Under the pieces are notes generated by a model, which did not search any database, had not been told where the DNA came from, and worked only from the letters and a program-made list of their open reading frames with translations. DNA of 64,000 nucleotides, taken from NCBI RefSeq assembly GCF_033954455.1, contig NZ_CP121473.1, forward strand, positions 2,218,501 to 2,282,500, given 5' to 3'. How positions within the stretch are numbered: the first letter of the stretch is position 1; the number at the start of each line of letters is the position of its first letter. Position numbers and translations under genes: made by a program. Source of the DNA: Thiorhodovibrio litoralis (GTDB taxonomy: Bacteria; Pseudomonadota; Gammaproteobacteria; Chromatiales; Chromatiaceae). Positions 1 through 7,732 of this stretch are shown here, in pieces.

Positions 1-2
1 CG

Positions 3-869
3 CACGAACGCCTGGGTAAGATGCCAACTGAGTTGTGCCTGGCAGACCTCGACCCGGACTTGATTTTGGCCTTCCTCGACCACTTGGAGCAAAAGCGCAG
101 CAACTCGGTCCGCAGCCGTAATCTGCGTCTGACTGCTCTGCGCGCGTTCCTGAAGTTCGCCGGACGGCGCGATGTTGCCTCTTTGTTGACTGTTGAACGG
201 GCGCTCGGCGTGCCGATGAAACGGTTTGATCGTCCGATGTTGGGATTTCTTTCACGCGAGGAGATGCTCGCGGTGATTGGCCAGCCAGGGCCAACCTGGA
301 CGTCCCAACGTGACTATCTCTTGCTAACGATGCTTTACAACACCGGGGCACGCGTCTCGGAGATCGTTGCGGTGCAGATCTCTGATGTTGTACTGAACAC
401 GTCTACATGTGTTCACCTGCACGGAAAAGGCCGAAAGCAGCGTAGCGTACCCTTGTGGAAATCAACGGTCCAGGATATCCGCACTTGGCAGCGACGCAAT
501 CCGCAACTCTTAGCGAATTCGCCGTTGTTACCGAACCGAGATGGCCGAGCCATGACACGCAACAACGTCAACCAACGACTCGCTATCGCCGTGGCCAGTG
601 CCGCTCAAACTTATCCCTCGCTCGCGAAACGGTCTGTTTCGCCGCATACGATACGCCACTCAACAGCGATGCACATGTTGCAATCCGGCGTCACCTTCAG
701 CGTGATTGCACTTTGGATGGGCCACGAGAGCACCACAACAACACATCGATATGTCGAAGCAGACCTGACCATGAAAGAAAAGGAACTCGCGCGGTTGGAT
801 GAGCCCGAAGCGGGGGTCCCGCACTATCGCCCGCCCGATAAGCTCAGAGCCTTCCTTGAAGCCCTCTAA
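3..869 (+). CDS. Tyrosine recombinase, 5' end beyond the window
   Basis: Site-specific tyrosine recombinase that would cut and rejoin DNA through a covalent 3'-phosphotyrosine. Counting from the first ATG in view (position 21), the catalytic set is visible: Arg in GARVSE near residue 110, Lys in GKGRKQR near 140, HTIRH near 209, the GHES histidine near 234 and Tyr in HRYVEA near 244. The frame stays open through HERLGK to base 3, and family members continue upstream with a core-binding domain, so the true start lies outside the window and ATG 21 is probably internal. The N-terminal wording (LGK-P-EL, FLDHLEQ) resembles one member of the three-recombinase (RIT-type) elements. If so, two more recombinase genes should lie just upstream (inference). 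The palindrome cluster 0.1 kb downstream may be the end of that element. Confidence 0.85.
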   Translation, partial: HERLGKMPTELCLADLDPDLILAFLDHLEQKRSNSVRSRNLRLTALRAFLKFAGRRDVASLLTVERALGVPMKRFDRPMLGFLSREEMLAVIGQPGPTWTSQRDYLLLTMLYNTGARVSEIVAVQISDVVLNTSTCVHLHGKGRKQRSVPLWKSTVQDIRTWQRRNPQLLANSPLLPNRDGRAMTRNNVNQRLAIAVASAAQTYPSLAKRSVSPHTIRHSTAMHMLQSGVTFSVIALWMGHESTTTTHRYVEADLTMKEKELARLDEPEAGVPHYRPPDKLRAFLEAL

Positions 870-870
870 A

Positions 871-986
871 CTATGTTAAGACGGCGCTGGCTCCAGCACC
901 TTTTGGTGGCGGAGCCAGACCAACAAACTTCACATAGTTCGCATGTTCACATAGGGGTCGCTATGTGAAGCTTCACATAGCGACCC
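871..986. repeat. Palindrome and short-repeat cluster, possible recombinase element end
   Basis: Positions 955-986 form a perfect 32-base palindrome centred on AAGCTT, with arms reading GGGTCGCTATGTGAAG. Its half-site CTTCACATAG recurs directly at 928-937, as GTTCACATAG at 945-954, and as the complement CTATGTTAAG at 871-880. Repeated half-sites around a perfect palindrome next to a tyrosine recombinase gene suggest a recombinase binding or terminal site. The function is inferred from position and symmetry only. Confidence 0.45.
887..918 (+). terminator. Hairpin after the recombinase gene
   Basis: CTGGCTCC (887-894) pairs with GGAGCCAG (911-918), and CACC (897-900) pairs with GGTG (905-908) around a TTTT loop. 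It lies about 20 bases after the recombinase stop. There is no T-run after the stem, so it may be a recombination or end structure rather than an intrinsic terminator. Confidence 0.4.
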
Positions 987-1549
987 ACAGCTGCCATCGG
1001 GCCTTCGAGCAACGACGACGGCAATGCCACCCAGAGCGGACATTGCGAGAAGCCTCATTTTCATCAGTGACGCCGCCGATTTCGCCCGCCCGCGGACCGC
1101 CTGCCTGGCATTCTGCGCGGGAGCCGATTCCGGACTGGGACCTCCTCCAGCAGCCCGAGCCCGACTTCGAGTTCGATCAGCGCATCTCCTGGTAGCCGCC
1201 GTCTCTGTCACGCAGGAAACGGTGCGGCCCCGCTCGTCTCCCGCCGGCGCGTTGCGGCGCAGGTGCTCACTCCAGCACCCGGAAACGCACGTGCCCGCAC
1301 GGAGCGCGACGTCCGTCAGCACCGCAGTCGGGCGTTGACGGCGCATCCCACCCCCGCTACGGTTCGTCGTCCGGCCAACCTGGATGCTCAGGGTGGCTTG
1401 GATCTCCTATCCGTAACACCGAGCTATGATTCAGATTCGTCTGTCGTGGTATCACCGAGCCTTGAGAGGGTTCTTAGTGCGACTGTGACACAGCCTAACC
1501 TGAGCATGAAAAATTGCCTTCAATTAAATCGTTTACTAGAGATGAGGCT
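987..1549. other. Intergenic stretch with no convincing gene
   Basis: Several short frames are open on both strands here, but none has a start with a ribosome site or a recognisable family, apart from the possible transposase tail reported at 1121-1195. The part from about 1400 onward is less GC-rich and leads into the secreted-protein gene at 1550. Confidence 0.4.
1121..1195 (+). pseudogene. Possible transposase C-terminal remnant
   Basis: The last 24 codons before the TAG at 1193 read as an acidic/aromatic tail containing PDWDLLQQPEP followed by EFDQRISW. From memory this resembles the extreme C-terminus of some IS91/IS801-type transposases, and a different IS91-type remnant lies at 7733. 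Nothing upstream in this frame looks like the rest of such a protein, so this is at most a fossil tail. Low confidence. Confidence 0.25.
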
Positions 1550-1987
1550 ATGATAAAAAAAACCGCTGTTATCGCAATGTCTGTAGCCGTCTTATCAGCG
1601 ACTGCTCTGATGCCTGGCAACGTCGTTGCGTCTATGGAGCCCAAGGGCTGCGCCCGCAATAAGACCAAGCTGCGCCACGCCTTCAATACCGACAGCAAAA
1701 GGGAGGGCGGCGGTGTTTGGGTCTATATCGCGCTGCCCGAGGCGGAGTCTGGGGAAACCATCAGAATTGCGTCCGGGTGTAAAGCGCACAGTCACGGAGA
1801 TGGTTGGCTCGATGCAAAACTCGAGTGTAATCGGGTCTGTTGGAGTGACTTCGTCTATATGTGTCAGAACGGTACCTGGAAAAGGGTTGGAGAAGGGAAT
1901 ATCTTCTCCAACGACATGCTGTGCCACAGCACAGGCAATCACTCCCAGAGATACCTGTATGTCGGCGAAGGTAATGCGCCTTGGTGA
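1550..1987 (+). CDS. Secreted Cys-rich small protein
   Basis: Uncharacterised 145-aa exported protein. I chose ATG 1550, preceded by a GATGAGG ribosome-binding stretch, because the sequence then begins MIKK followed by a hydrophobic signal segment (about residues 5-24) and a likely cleavage near VVAS. The mature part has about six cysteines (GCARNK, SGCKAH, LECNRVCW, MCQNG, MLCHS), consistent with disulfides in the periplasm or outside the cell. It is followed at 2066 by another exported-protein gene that has been interrupted by a transposon. I recognise no family. Confidence 0.65.
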   Translation: MIKKTAVIAMSVAVLSATALMPGNVVASMEPKGCARNKTKLRHAFNTDSKREGGGVWVYIALPEAESGETIRIASGCKAHSHGDGWLDAKLECNRVCWSDFVYMCQNGTWKRVGEGNIFSNDMLCHSTGNHSQRYLYVGEGNAPW

Positions 1988-2065
1988 GTTGCTCGCCGAC
2001 GATGAGACGCATGGCAATGATTGTCCGTCCGAATATCCTTCGTGACTGAACTTGGGAGCCTGCTG

Positions 2066-2126
2066 ATGAACGCGAACATGGGATGGAGGGCCTTCCGAGC
2101 TTGGCTGAGCGGTGTCGTCGCTGTAG
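2066..2126 (+). pseudogene. 5' fragment of exported MliC-domain protein gene
   Basis: ATG 2066 opens a signal-anchor-like N-terminus (MNANMGWRAFRAWLSGVVAV) that runs straight into the transposon end at 2127. Removing the transposon and one copy of the 6-base duplication CTGTAG joins this in frame to VAVSSSFIAAS at 6209, which completes a classical signal peptide. The reconstructed gene encodes about 478 aa. This fragment alone cannot make a functional protein. Confidence 0.75.
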
Positions 2127-2195
2127 TGAGCCTGAGCAGACTATTTGCGGGAATCGGCCGCGATTCTGAGCAAATTCAGTGAGGGAAAACAAAAA

Positions 2196-2235
2196 ACCCC
2201 CTCAAACAACTTGACGCAAGTTGCCCGAGAGGGCT
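2196..2235 (+). repeat. Hairpin inside the left transposon end
   Basis: CCCTC ... AACTTG ACG CAAGTT ... GAGGG can fold into a stem just inside the left end; the inner core AACTTG/CAAGTT is a perfect 6-base match around ACG. The same structure is present in copy B at about 24272-24311. It may be a transposase binding site or may insulate the element from outside transcription (inference). Confidence 0.45.
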
Positions 2236-2272
2236 GTCTCCGAATTTCGCCAAAAACCAGGAGACAGTCCCA

Positions 2273-2842
2273 GTGTGTCACGCCTTTCTTGCCGACACGA
2301 ACTTTTACCACCTGCTCACCCGGATCGACGAGTCGATTGCCGAGGAAGTCCGCGCGGGCGGCTGTGACTGCGGTGGTGCGTTGCACAGCGCCCGTTATCC
2401 GCGTAAGCCCCGAGGTGTTGTGCGTGGCGTCTTGGATGAGAGCTACCAGAGCCGTCTGAGTTTCTGCTGTGCCGCGGACGGGTGCCGGCGGCGCAGCACC
2501 CCGCCTTCCGTTCGGTTTCTGGGCCGCAAGGTCTATCTCGGGGTCATCGTCGTGCTGATTTCCGCCCTGCATTGCGGGCTGAGCGCATCGCGTCGCCAGC
2601 GCTTGATCAAGACGCTCGGTGTCACCGTCCAAACCCTGCGGCGGTGGCAGCACTGGTGGCGTGAGCAGTTTGTGCAAACCCGCTGCTTTCGATCCTTGGC
2701 TGGTCTGTTGATGCCGCCGATCGCCACCGAGCACCTGCCAGGATCCCTGCTGGAAAAATTGAGCGCAAAAGCGTTGTCCGAGCGCGTCGTGCAACTGCTG
2801 ATATTGATCGCCCCGAGCACGACAGCGACAGGCTCGCTGTAG
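2273..2842 (+). CDS. Transposon zinc-ribbon/HTH protein (copy A)
   Basis: First gene of the transposon, 189 aa. GTG 2273 is used; an AGGAG ribosome site lies about nine bases before it. Two cysteine pairs (GGCDCGG near 31-35 and FCCAADGC near 63-71) suggest a zinc ribbon, followed by a helix-turn-helix-like stretch (RLIKTLGVTVQTLRRWQHWW, about 113-132). It probably binds transposon-end or target DNA, as the zinc-binding TniQ/TnsD proteins do in Tn7-like elements, but I see no sequence similarity strong enough to call it TniQ. Copy B lacks one Val codon (three bases) at residue 51-52. About 90 bases separate it from the transposase gene. Confidence 0.7.
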   Translation: MCHAFLADTNFYHLLTRIDESIAEEVRAGGCDCGGALHSARYPRKPRGVVRGVLDESYQSRLSFCCAADGCRRRSTPPSVRFLGRKVYLGVIVVLISALHCGLSASRRQRLIKTLGVTVQTLRRWQHWWREQFVQTRCFRSLAGLLMPPIATEHLPGSLLEKLSAKALSERVVQLLILIAPSTTATGSL

Positions 2843-2935
2843 GGCAACGCCAACCCGCAGAAGACCTCATCGCGCCGCTGGGCGGCGCCTTCTAGACTCC
2901 CGGTGATGTGTGAAACAACTGGGAGGTGAAGACGA

Positions 2936-4393
2936 ATGTCCGATGACAACGGCCTCGGTGATCCCGATGGTTGGGCGCGGTTGCGCTTTGCCATTATTGG
3001 TCCTTTATTGGCTGATCCTGCGCCGGCGAACGCGCTGGGCGCGCGGCTGAAGGCGCTAGCGGCCAAGTCATGGCGCCATCCGGTGACTGGGCGGGCGGTC
3101 AGTTTTAGCTTTGGCACCTTGGAGCGTTGGTATTACCTCGCACGCGATGCCCAAGACCCGGTGGCGGCACTGCGCCCGCGCCGGCGCAGCGATGCCGGGG
3201 AGCAGCGCGCGCTGAGTCCGCGCCTGATGGATGCGGTGCAAGCCCAGTACCGCGACTACCCCGGTTGGACGGTGCAGCTGCATTACGACAACCTCGCCGC
3301 CTTGTGCGCGGGCGATCAGACCCTGGGGCCGCTGCCCTCCTATGCCACCGTGCGCCGCTTCATGAAGCGCGCGGGCTTGCACCGCCGGCGTGTCCCGGCG
3401 CGCAAGACGCCGGGCGCTGAACAGGCCGCGCGGCGCCTGGAGGCCTGCGAGGTGCGCAGCTATGAAGCCCAGTATGTCCATGCCTTGTGGCATCTGGACT
3501 TTCATCATGGCTCGCGCAAAGTCCTCACCCGGGGTGGCGTCTGGGTCAAGCCCCTGCTGCTGGCGGTCATTGACGATCACTCCCGCCTGATCTGCCATCT
3601 GCAGTGGTACCTCGATGAGACCACCGAGACCTTGGTCCATGGCCTGGGGCAGGCGTTGCACAAGCGCGGGCTGCCGCGCGCCTTGATGAGCGATAACGGC
3701 GCGGCAATGCAGGCCGAGGAGTTCACCGCCGGATTGCACGCCCTGGGCATCCTCCATGAGCCGACCCTGCCGTACAGCCCGTATCAGAACGCCAAGCAGG
3801 AGCGCTTCTGGGCCACGCTGGAAGGCCGCCTGATGGCGATGCTTAAGGGGCTGGAGGAGCTGAGCCTGCAGCGGCTCAACACCCTCACTCAGGCGTGGGT
3901 GGAGCAGGAGTACCACCGCAAGGTCCACAGTGAGACCGCCGCCACGCCGCTTGCGCGTCTTCTCGATGCGCCCAACGTGGGGCGCCCCTGTCCGGACAGC
4001 GAGCAGGTCCGCGCCGCTTTTCGTTGTCGCGTCCAACGCCGTCAGCGCCGCAGCGATGGGACGCTCAGCCTGGCGGGCAAGCGCTTCGAGGTGCCGGCGC
4101 GCTTGCGTCACCTTGAGCAACTGCATATCGCTTATGCCCGCTGGGATCTGAGTGCTGTGGACGTGGTTGATCCCCACTCGGGCGCCATCCTCTGCCGCCT
4201 CTATCCCCTCGATAAAGCCGCCAATGCCTCCGGGCAGCGTCGGCGCCTTGAGCCCGCCGGCGCACCGCCACCGCCATCACAACGCGCCACGACGCTGCCA
4301 CCGTTGCTGCGCGACTTGCTCGCCGAGTATGCCGCCACCGGTCTGCCGCCGGCCTATCTGCCAAAACACGATGACCTGGAATCCAGTCGATGA
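2936..4393 (+). CDS. DDE (rve) transposase of the four-gene transposon (copy A)
   Basis: 485-aa transposase with an integrase-core (rve) domain: first Asp in HALWHLDFHH (about 184), second Asp in ALMSDNGAAM (about 253) and Glu in NAKQERFW (about 289). Upstream (about 10-160) are HTH-type DNA-binding segments; the C-terminal region has the small beta-domain typical of Mu/TniA-like transposases. ATG 2936 is preceded by GGGAGGTGAAG. The stop overlaps the ATPase start (ATGA), suggesting coupled translation. Four substitutions distinguish it from copy B (Ala/Thr, Asp/Glu, Gln/Glu, Lys/Asn), all outside the catalytic residues, so both copies may be active. Confidence 0.9.
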   Translation: MSDDNGLGDPDGWARLRFAIIGPLLADPAPANALGARLKALAAKSWRHPVTGRAVSFSFGTLERWYYLARDAQDPVAALRPRRRSDAGEQRALSPRLMDAVQAQYRDYPGWTVQLHYDNLAALCAGDQTLGPLPSYATVRRFMKRAGLHRRRVPARKTPGAEQAARRLEACEVRSYEAQYVHALWHLDFHHGSRKVLTRGGVWVKPLLLAVIDDHSRLICHLQWYLDETTETLVHGLGQALHKRGLPRALMSDNGAAMQAEEFTAGLHALGILHEPTLPYSPYQNAKQERFWATLEGRLMAMLKGLEELSLQRLNTLTQAWVEQEYHRKVHSETAATPLARLLDAPNVGRPCPDSEQVRAAFRCRVQRRQRRSDGTLSLAGKRFEVPARLRHLEQLHIAYARWDLSAVDVVDPHSGAILCRLYPLDKAANASGQRRRLEPAGAPPPPSQRATTLPPLLRDLLAEYAATGLPPAYLPKHDDLESSR

Positions 4394-5241
4394 ACAAGAC
4401 CCTGCTGGCCCTCTATGGACTGAAGTTCAATCCGTTCTCCCCGGAGCTGCCGACGGCGGCACTGCATCGCAGCGCGCCGGTGGAGCAGTTTTGCTGGCGC
4501 ATCGAGCAGAGCCTGATCCGCGAAGGCGGTTTTGCGCTCATTCAAGGTGATCCGGGTACCGGCAAGAGTGCGGTACTGCGCCTGCTCGATGAGCGTCTGC
4601 GCCAGCTGCCCGATATCAGCGTTGGGGCGCTCACGCATCCCAGCTCGAAGGTGGCGGACTTCTACCGCGAGATGGGCGATCTGTTCGCCGTTGACCTCAA
4701 GCCCCATAACCGCTGGGGTGGCTTCAAGATCCTGCGCGAGCGCTGGCTGGCGCATCTGGAGACGACGCTGTTGCGCCCGGTGTTGCTCATCGACGAGGCG
4801 CAGGAGATGCATCCGACGGTGCTCAATGAGCTGCGTCTGCTGACCTCCATGCAGTTCGATTCGCGCACGTTGTTGAGCGTGATCCTGGCCGGCGATGGCC
4901 GCCTGGCGACCAAGCTGCGCCGTGAGGAGTTGCTGCCGCTGGGCAGTCGTATCCGTACGCGCCTGAGTATGGAGTATGCCAGTCGCGAGGCGCTGGTCGC
5001 CTGCCTGGAGCATTTACAACACAGTGCCGGCAATGCGAGTCTGATGAGCGCAGGGCTGATGAAGACGCTCGCTGAGCATGCGTTGGGCAATTATCGCGTG
5101 CTTACGACCATGGCGGCAGAATTGCTGGCGCAGGCTGCTCGGCTCGAACGCGCGCAGCTCGATGAACAACTCTACCTTGAGGTGTTTGGTTCAGCGGCGG
5201 GCAACGCCCGCCAACGCCCGAGTGCCAGGGCGGGCGCCTGA
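4390..5241 (+). CDS. TniB/TnsC/ExeA-like AAA ATPase (copy A)
   Basis: 283-aa AAA ATPase. Walker A is GDPGTGKS near residues 53-60, Walker B is LLIDEAQEM near 133-141, and arginine-rich sensor motifs follow. Proteins of this kind (TnsC, TniB, MuB, IstB) load onto target DNA and recruit the transposase. The gene overlaps both neighbours by a few bases, so transposase, ATPase and primase-like protein probably come from one message. The translation is identical to that of copy B. Confidence 0.9.
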   Translation: MNKTLLALYGLKFNPFSPELPTAALHRSAPVEQFCWRIEQSLIREGGFALIQGDPGTGKSAVLRLLDERLRQLPDISVGALTHPSSKVADFYREMGDLFAVDLKPHNRWGGFKILRERWLAHLETTLLRPVLLIDEAQEMHPTVLNELRLLTSMQFDSRTLLSVILAGDGRLATKLRREELLPLGSRIRTRLSMEYASREALVACLEHLQHSAGNASLMSAGLMKTLAEHALGNYRVLTTMAAELLAQAARLERAQLDEQLYLEVFGSAAGNARQRPSARAGA

Positions 5242-6050
5242 TGAGCCGCTTGAGCGCTGAGCGCCCGCACCAGGCCATGACAGCGGCAAGACACACCGCC
5301 GTGATGCTTGAGGCATGGCACGACGCTGGCATCGTGCGTGCCGATTTGGCGGTGCGCACCGCCAAGGCGACGATGCTGTGGTTCCATGATCGCTCTTTGG
5401 ATCAGCTTCCGTTGGGGCTGGCCAGAGCGCGCAATGTCCAACAGGCCGATATTTATATCCGTCCAGCCCGCGGCTATCCCTGGCCAATGGTGTTTCTCGA
5501 TGATGTCGCACGGCCGATGGCGCAGCGCATCGCTCGGCACTATGCGGCCCTGGTGGTGCAGACTTCGACGCTCGGGGGCTGCCACCTGTGGCTACGGCTG
5601 ACCCGCGCGCTCGATGAGGCGCAGCGCTGTGATGTGCAGCGTTGGCTGATCCCGCGCGTTGGCGCCGATCCGGGCTCGGTCTCCGGTGAGCACCTCGGTC
5701 GGCTCGCCGGGATGAAGAATGCCAAGCGTGGCGGGGAGTGGGTCAATGTCCTTCGGCGACCAAGCCCGCAGGAGCGCGTCTGGGATCCAACTCCGGCCTT
5801 GCCAACGATGGCTCCGGCTCCGCCGCCAGTCGTCAACTGCGCTCCACGGGCGCGCTTATCCACCGGGGATCCGTCCGAATCCGCCCGCGAATGGGGCTGG
5901 GTCTGCGGCGCTCTTGAGGCGGGCCTTGCACCGACCACGGTCTACCAGCGCTTGCTCGAGCGCGCGTCCCCGCGTCGCGGAGCCGATGCCGAGCGCTATG
6001 CCCGCTACACCCTCGCTCGCGCCATTCGCCAGAGCGCTAGAGGCAACTGA
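5241..6050 (+). CDS. AEP/RepB-type primase-like protein carried by the transposon (copy A)
   Basis: 269-aa protein with hallmarks of the archaeo-eukaryotic primase fold used by plasmid RepB primases: an acidic strand ADIYIRPARG followed by MVFLDDV (about 72-96), then the sxH-type motif TSTLGGCHLWLRL (about 111-123), then RLAGMKNAKRGG (about 152-163). A C-terminal helical region (EWGWVCGAL ... AERYARYTLARAIRQ) matches the helical tail seen after plasmid primase domains. The start overlaps the ATPase stop (TGATG). A primase-polymerase inside a DDE transposon is unusual. It could support replicative repair of gaps after transposition, or act on targets (inference). Identical in copy B. Confidence 0.7.
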   Translation: MSRLSAERPHQAMTAARHTAVMLEAWHDAGIVRADLAVRTAKATMLWFHDRSLDQLPLGLARARNVQQADIYIRPARGYPWPMVFLDDVARPMAQRIARHYAALVVQTSTLGGCHLWLRLTRALDEAQRCDVQRWLIPRVGADPGSVSGEHLGRLAGMKNAKRGGEWVNVLRRPSPQERVWDPTPALPTMAPAPPPVVNCAPRARLSTGDPSESAREWGWVCGALEAGLAPTTVYQRLLERASPRRGADAERYARYTLARAIRQSARGN

Positions 6051-6060
6051 ACCCGCTGCG

Positions 6061-6083
6061 TCTCTCCCCCCTCAGGGGGGGAG
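6061..6083 (+). terminator. GC-rich hairpin after the primase-like gene
   Basis: CTCCCCCC and GGGGGGGAG pair around a CTCA loop just after the last transposon gene. No T-run follows. Copy B has the same hairpin at about 20428-20450. It may end transcription before the right transposon end. Confidence 0.4.
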
Positions 6084-6208
6084 CGTGGTTCACGATTCCG
6101 GCTTCCCGCTGTCGGCCAGTAACGGCCCCCGTGATCCCACACGCATTCCATGTCCTTCAAATGGCTTGGAAATGGGTCCCGCAATTATCGTGATTACGCT
6201 CACTGTAG

Positions 6209-7584
6209 TAGCTGTCAGCTCGTCGTTCATTGCTGCATCGACAGATCAAGATACGGCTGAGACAGCGAGATCCAGTGGCGTTGCCGAAGCCGGTCAAACC
6301 TCTGGGGAGCGCAGCCGAGAGTCGGAATCAGCCGCTGTCGAAACGACTCAACCGGACTTGCAGGACGGCACTTACGATTGGCCGACCAGTCTCGACCAGT
6401 ATCAGTATGTCTGCGACAGTGGTCTCGTGCTTATCAGCGCCTATGACCCTGAAGAAGACAGCATGTGGGTGGAGTATCGTGGCCAAACGTTCGCGCTCAG
6501 GCGGTTGCGGTCTGGCAGCGGCGCCAAGTTCGGAGGCACTGACGTGCCCTGGGGCTGGTGGAACAAGGGCAACGAGGGTCTCGTTTTCGGCTACGCCGAC
6601 GATGGCAGTGATAGCGAGATCCTGGACAGGTGCAGCGCTGCTGAAGCGAATGATGCGGCGGTGGAGCGCGACCCTGGCCGGCGTTGGTCGCTCGAACTGC
6701 ATAGTGACTTCATTGCATTGCTCGACTGCATGGATTGCGGGGACGACGTTGGCGCGGTGCTTGAGTGCCGCGGCCAGGGCAAGCCTGCGCGCCTGAGTAT
6801 TCTTTGGGCGGCCGTTGATACAGACGGTGCGTTAGATGCTGCGTTGGCACTCGAGGTTGGTAATCAGGTTTTCGAGCATACGGCCGAGACGACTTATGCG
6901 GGACAGGTCGGCCAATTCCCGCAAATCCGCATTGGCCCAGATGATCCGATGATTGCCGCGCTCAATGCCGGTTCCACCTTGCACGTCAGTTTTGCGGGTG
7001 CCGAGACGTCCATTGGCCTCAACGGGTTTGAGGCTGCATTCGCGGAGTTCGATCGGGCTTGTCCCTGGCGTCGTGATCAGTCCGCAGGCGAAACGGAAGG
7101 AGACCCAATCCCTGACGGCAGTCCTGTTGGCACTGGCGAAGCAGCTTCCGACCAGCCGCGCTGGATGCTCAACGAACATCGTAAAACCAAATCCGGGGTT
7201 GCCGTGACTAGTCTGAGCTTCGGGGTTCCCGAGACTGACGCGTTGGCCTTTCAGGCGACCTGCGCGCCAGGTGGGCCAGAGGCACTGATCGACGCCATCG
7301 CGTTGCTGGACGTGGACGTGGATGAGAAAGCCGAAGGGCAGGCCGCTGAGCTGGTGATCGCGACCGCTGACCTCGAGATACGCCTCAAGGGGCAGGTCTC
7401 GAAAGGACGCGCGACCTATCCTGGGATTCTGGTCTCCGTTGGACCTCGGCATCCGCTGTGGTCGGTCCTCGAGAGTGGCGATCTCGTCTCGTTGAGCAGC
7501 GGTCAAGGGCCCGGAATCAGCTTGCCAGTTACGACCTCCAGCGACCGGATTGCGGAGTTCTTACGGTCGTGTTCCGGATCGTGA
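6209..7584 (+). pseudogene. 3' part of exported MliC-domain protein gene, split by transposon A
   Basis: Continuation of the gene begun at 2066. After the rest of the signal peptide (VAVSSSFIAAS) comes a low-complexity linker and then a domain with the MliC pattern (YVCDSG..., YRGQTFALRRL, GSGAKFGG, WWNKGNEGLVF), the fold that inhibits C-type lysozyme in the periplasm. Two further related segments follow, each with paired cysteines and an FDRACPW or FLRSCSG ending (about 6690-7070 and 7190-7580). They look like an internal duplication. Without its signal peptide this part would stay in the cytoplasm if made at all. The open frame runs upstream into the transposon, so a chimeric product is possible but unlikely to be exported. 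Confidence 0.7.
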
Positions 7585-7685
7585 TGAGCTGCTAAGGCGT
7601 GATCGCCGGCATTGCCTGCAACCGCTGCCCGGCTCTCGCGAGCCTCCTGTCTCAGGCATTAACGCACGCTTCATGACCGGCTATG

Positions 7686-7701
7686 CTGTGTATAAAAACA
7701 G
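7686..7701 (+). promoter_or_regulatory. LexA (SOS) box-like site
   Basis: CTGTGTATAAAAACAG matches the CTGT-N8-ACAG consensus for gammaproteobacterial LexA operators. It lies 31 bases before the start of the IS91-type transposase pseudogene, where it could have controlled that gene or a lost SOS gene that the insertion replaced. Confidence 0.45.
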
Positions 7702-7732
7702 CCAATGATCTCGCTGCCACTCGGATACTGAC

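Larger units (their letters stand above)
2127..6202 (+). mobile_element. Four-gene transposon, copy A (4076 bp)
   Basis: Bounded by imperfect inverted ends: the left end begins TGAGCCTGAGCAGACTATTT, the right end (complement) begins TGAGCGTAATCACGATAATT, and both continue TGCGGGA; about 20 of the first 29 bases match. It is flanked by CTGTAG direct repeats (2121-2126 and 6203-6208). It carries, in order, a zinc-ribbon/HTH protein, a DDE transposase, an AAA ATPase and an AEP primase-like protein, the last three overlapping by 1-4 bases. The near-identical copy B lies inverted at 20308-24380 with its own target duplication, which fixes both boundaries. The layout recalls Tn7/Tn5053 (TniA-TniB-TniQ), but with a primase-like gene in the TniQ position. 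Confidence 0.9.

Noticed and set aside
3068-4177. Long minus-strand open frame opposite the DDE transposase (and its mirror in copy B)
   Set aside because: It is an antisense shadow of a GC-rich gene with clear catalytic motifs on the other strand; it has no ribosome site and no family features.
5719-6208. Open frame running from inside the primase-like gene across the transposon end into the MliC-domain gene
   Set aside because: The part inside the transposon is out of frame with the real gene there and ends at the junction; it is a chance fusion caused by the insertion.
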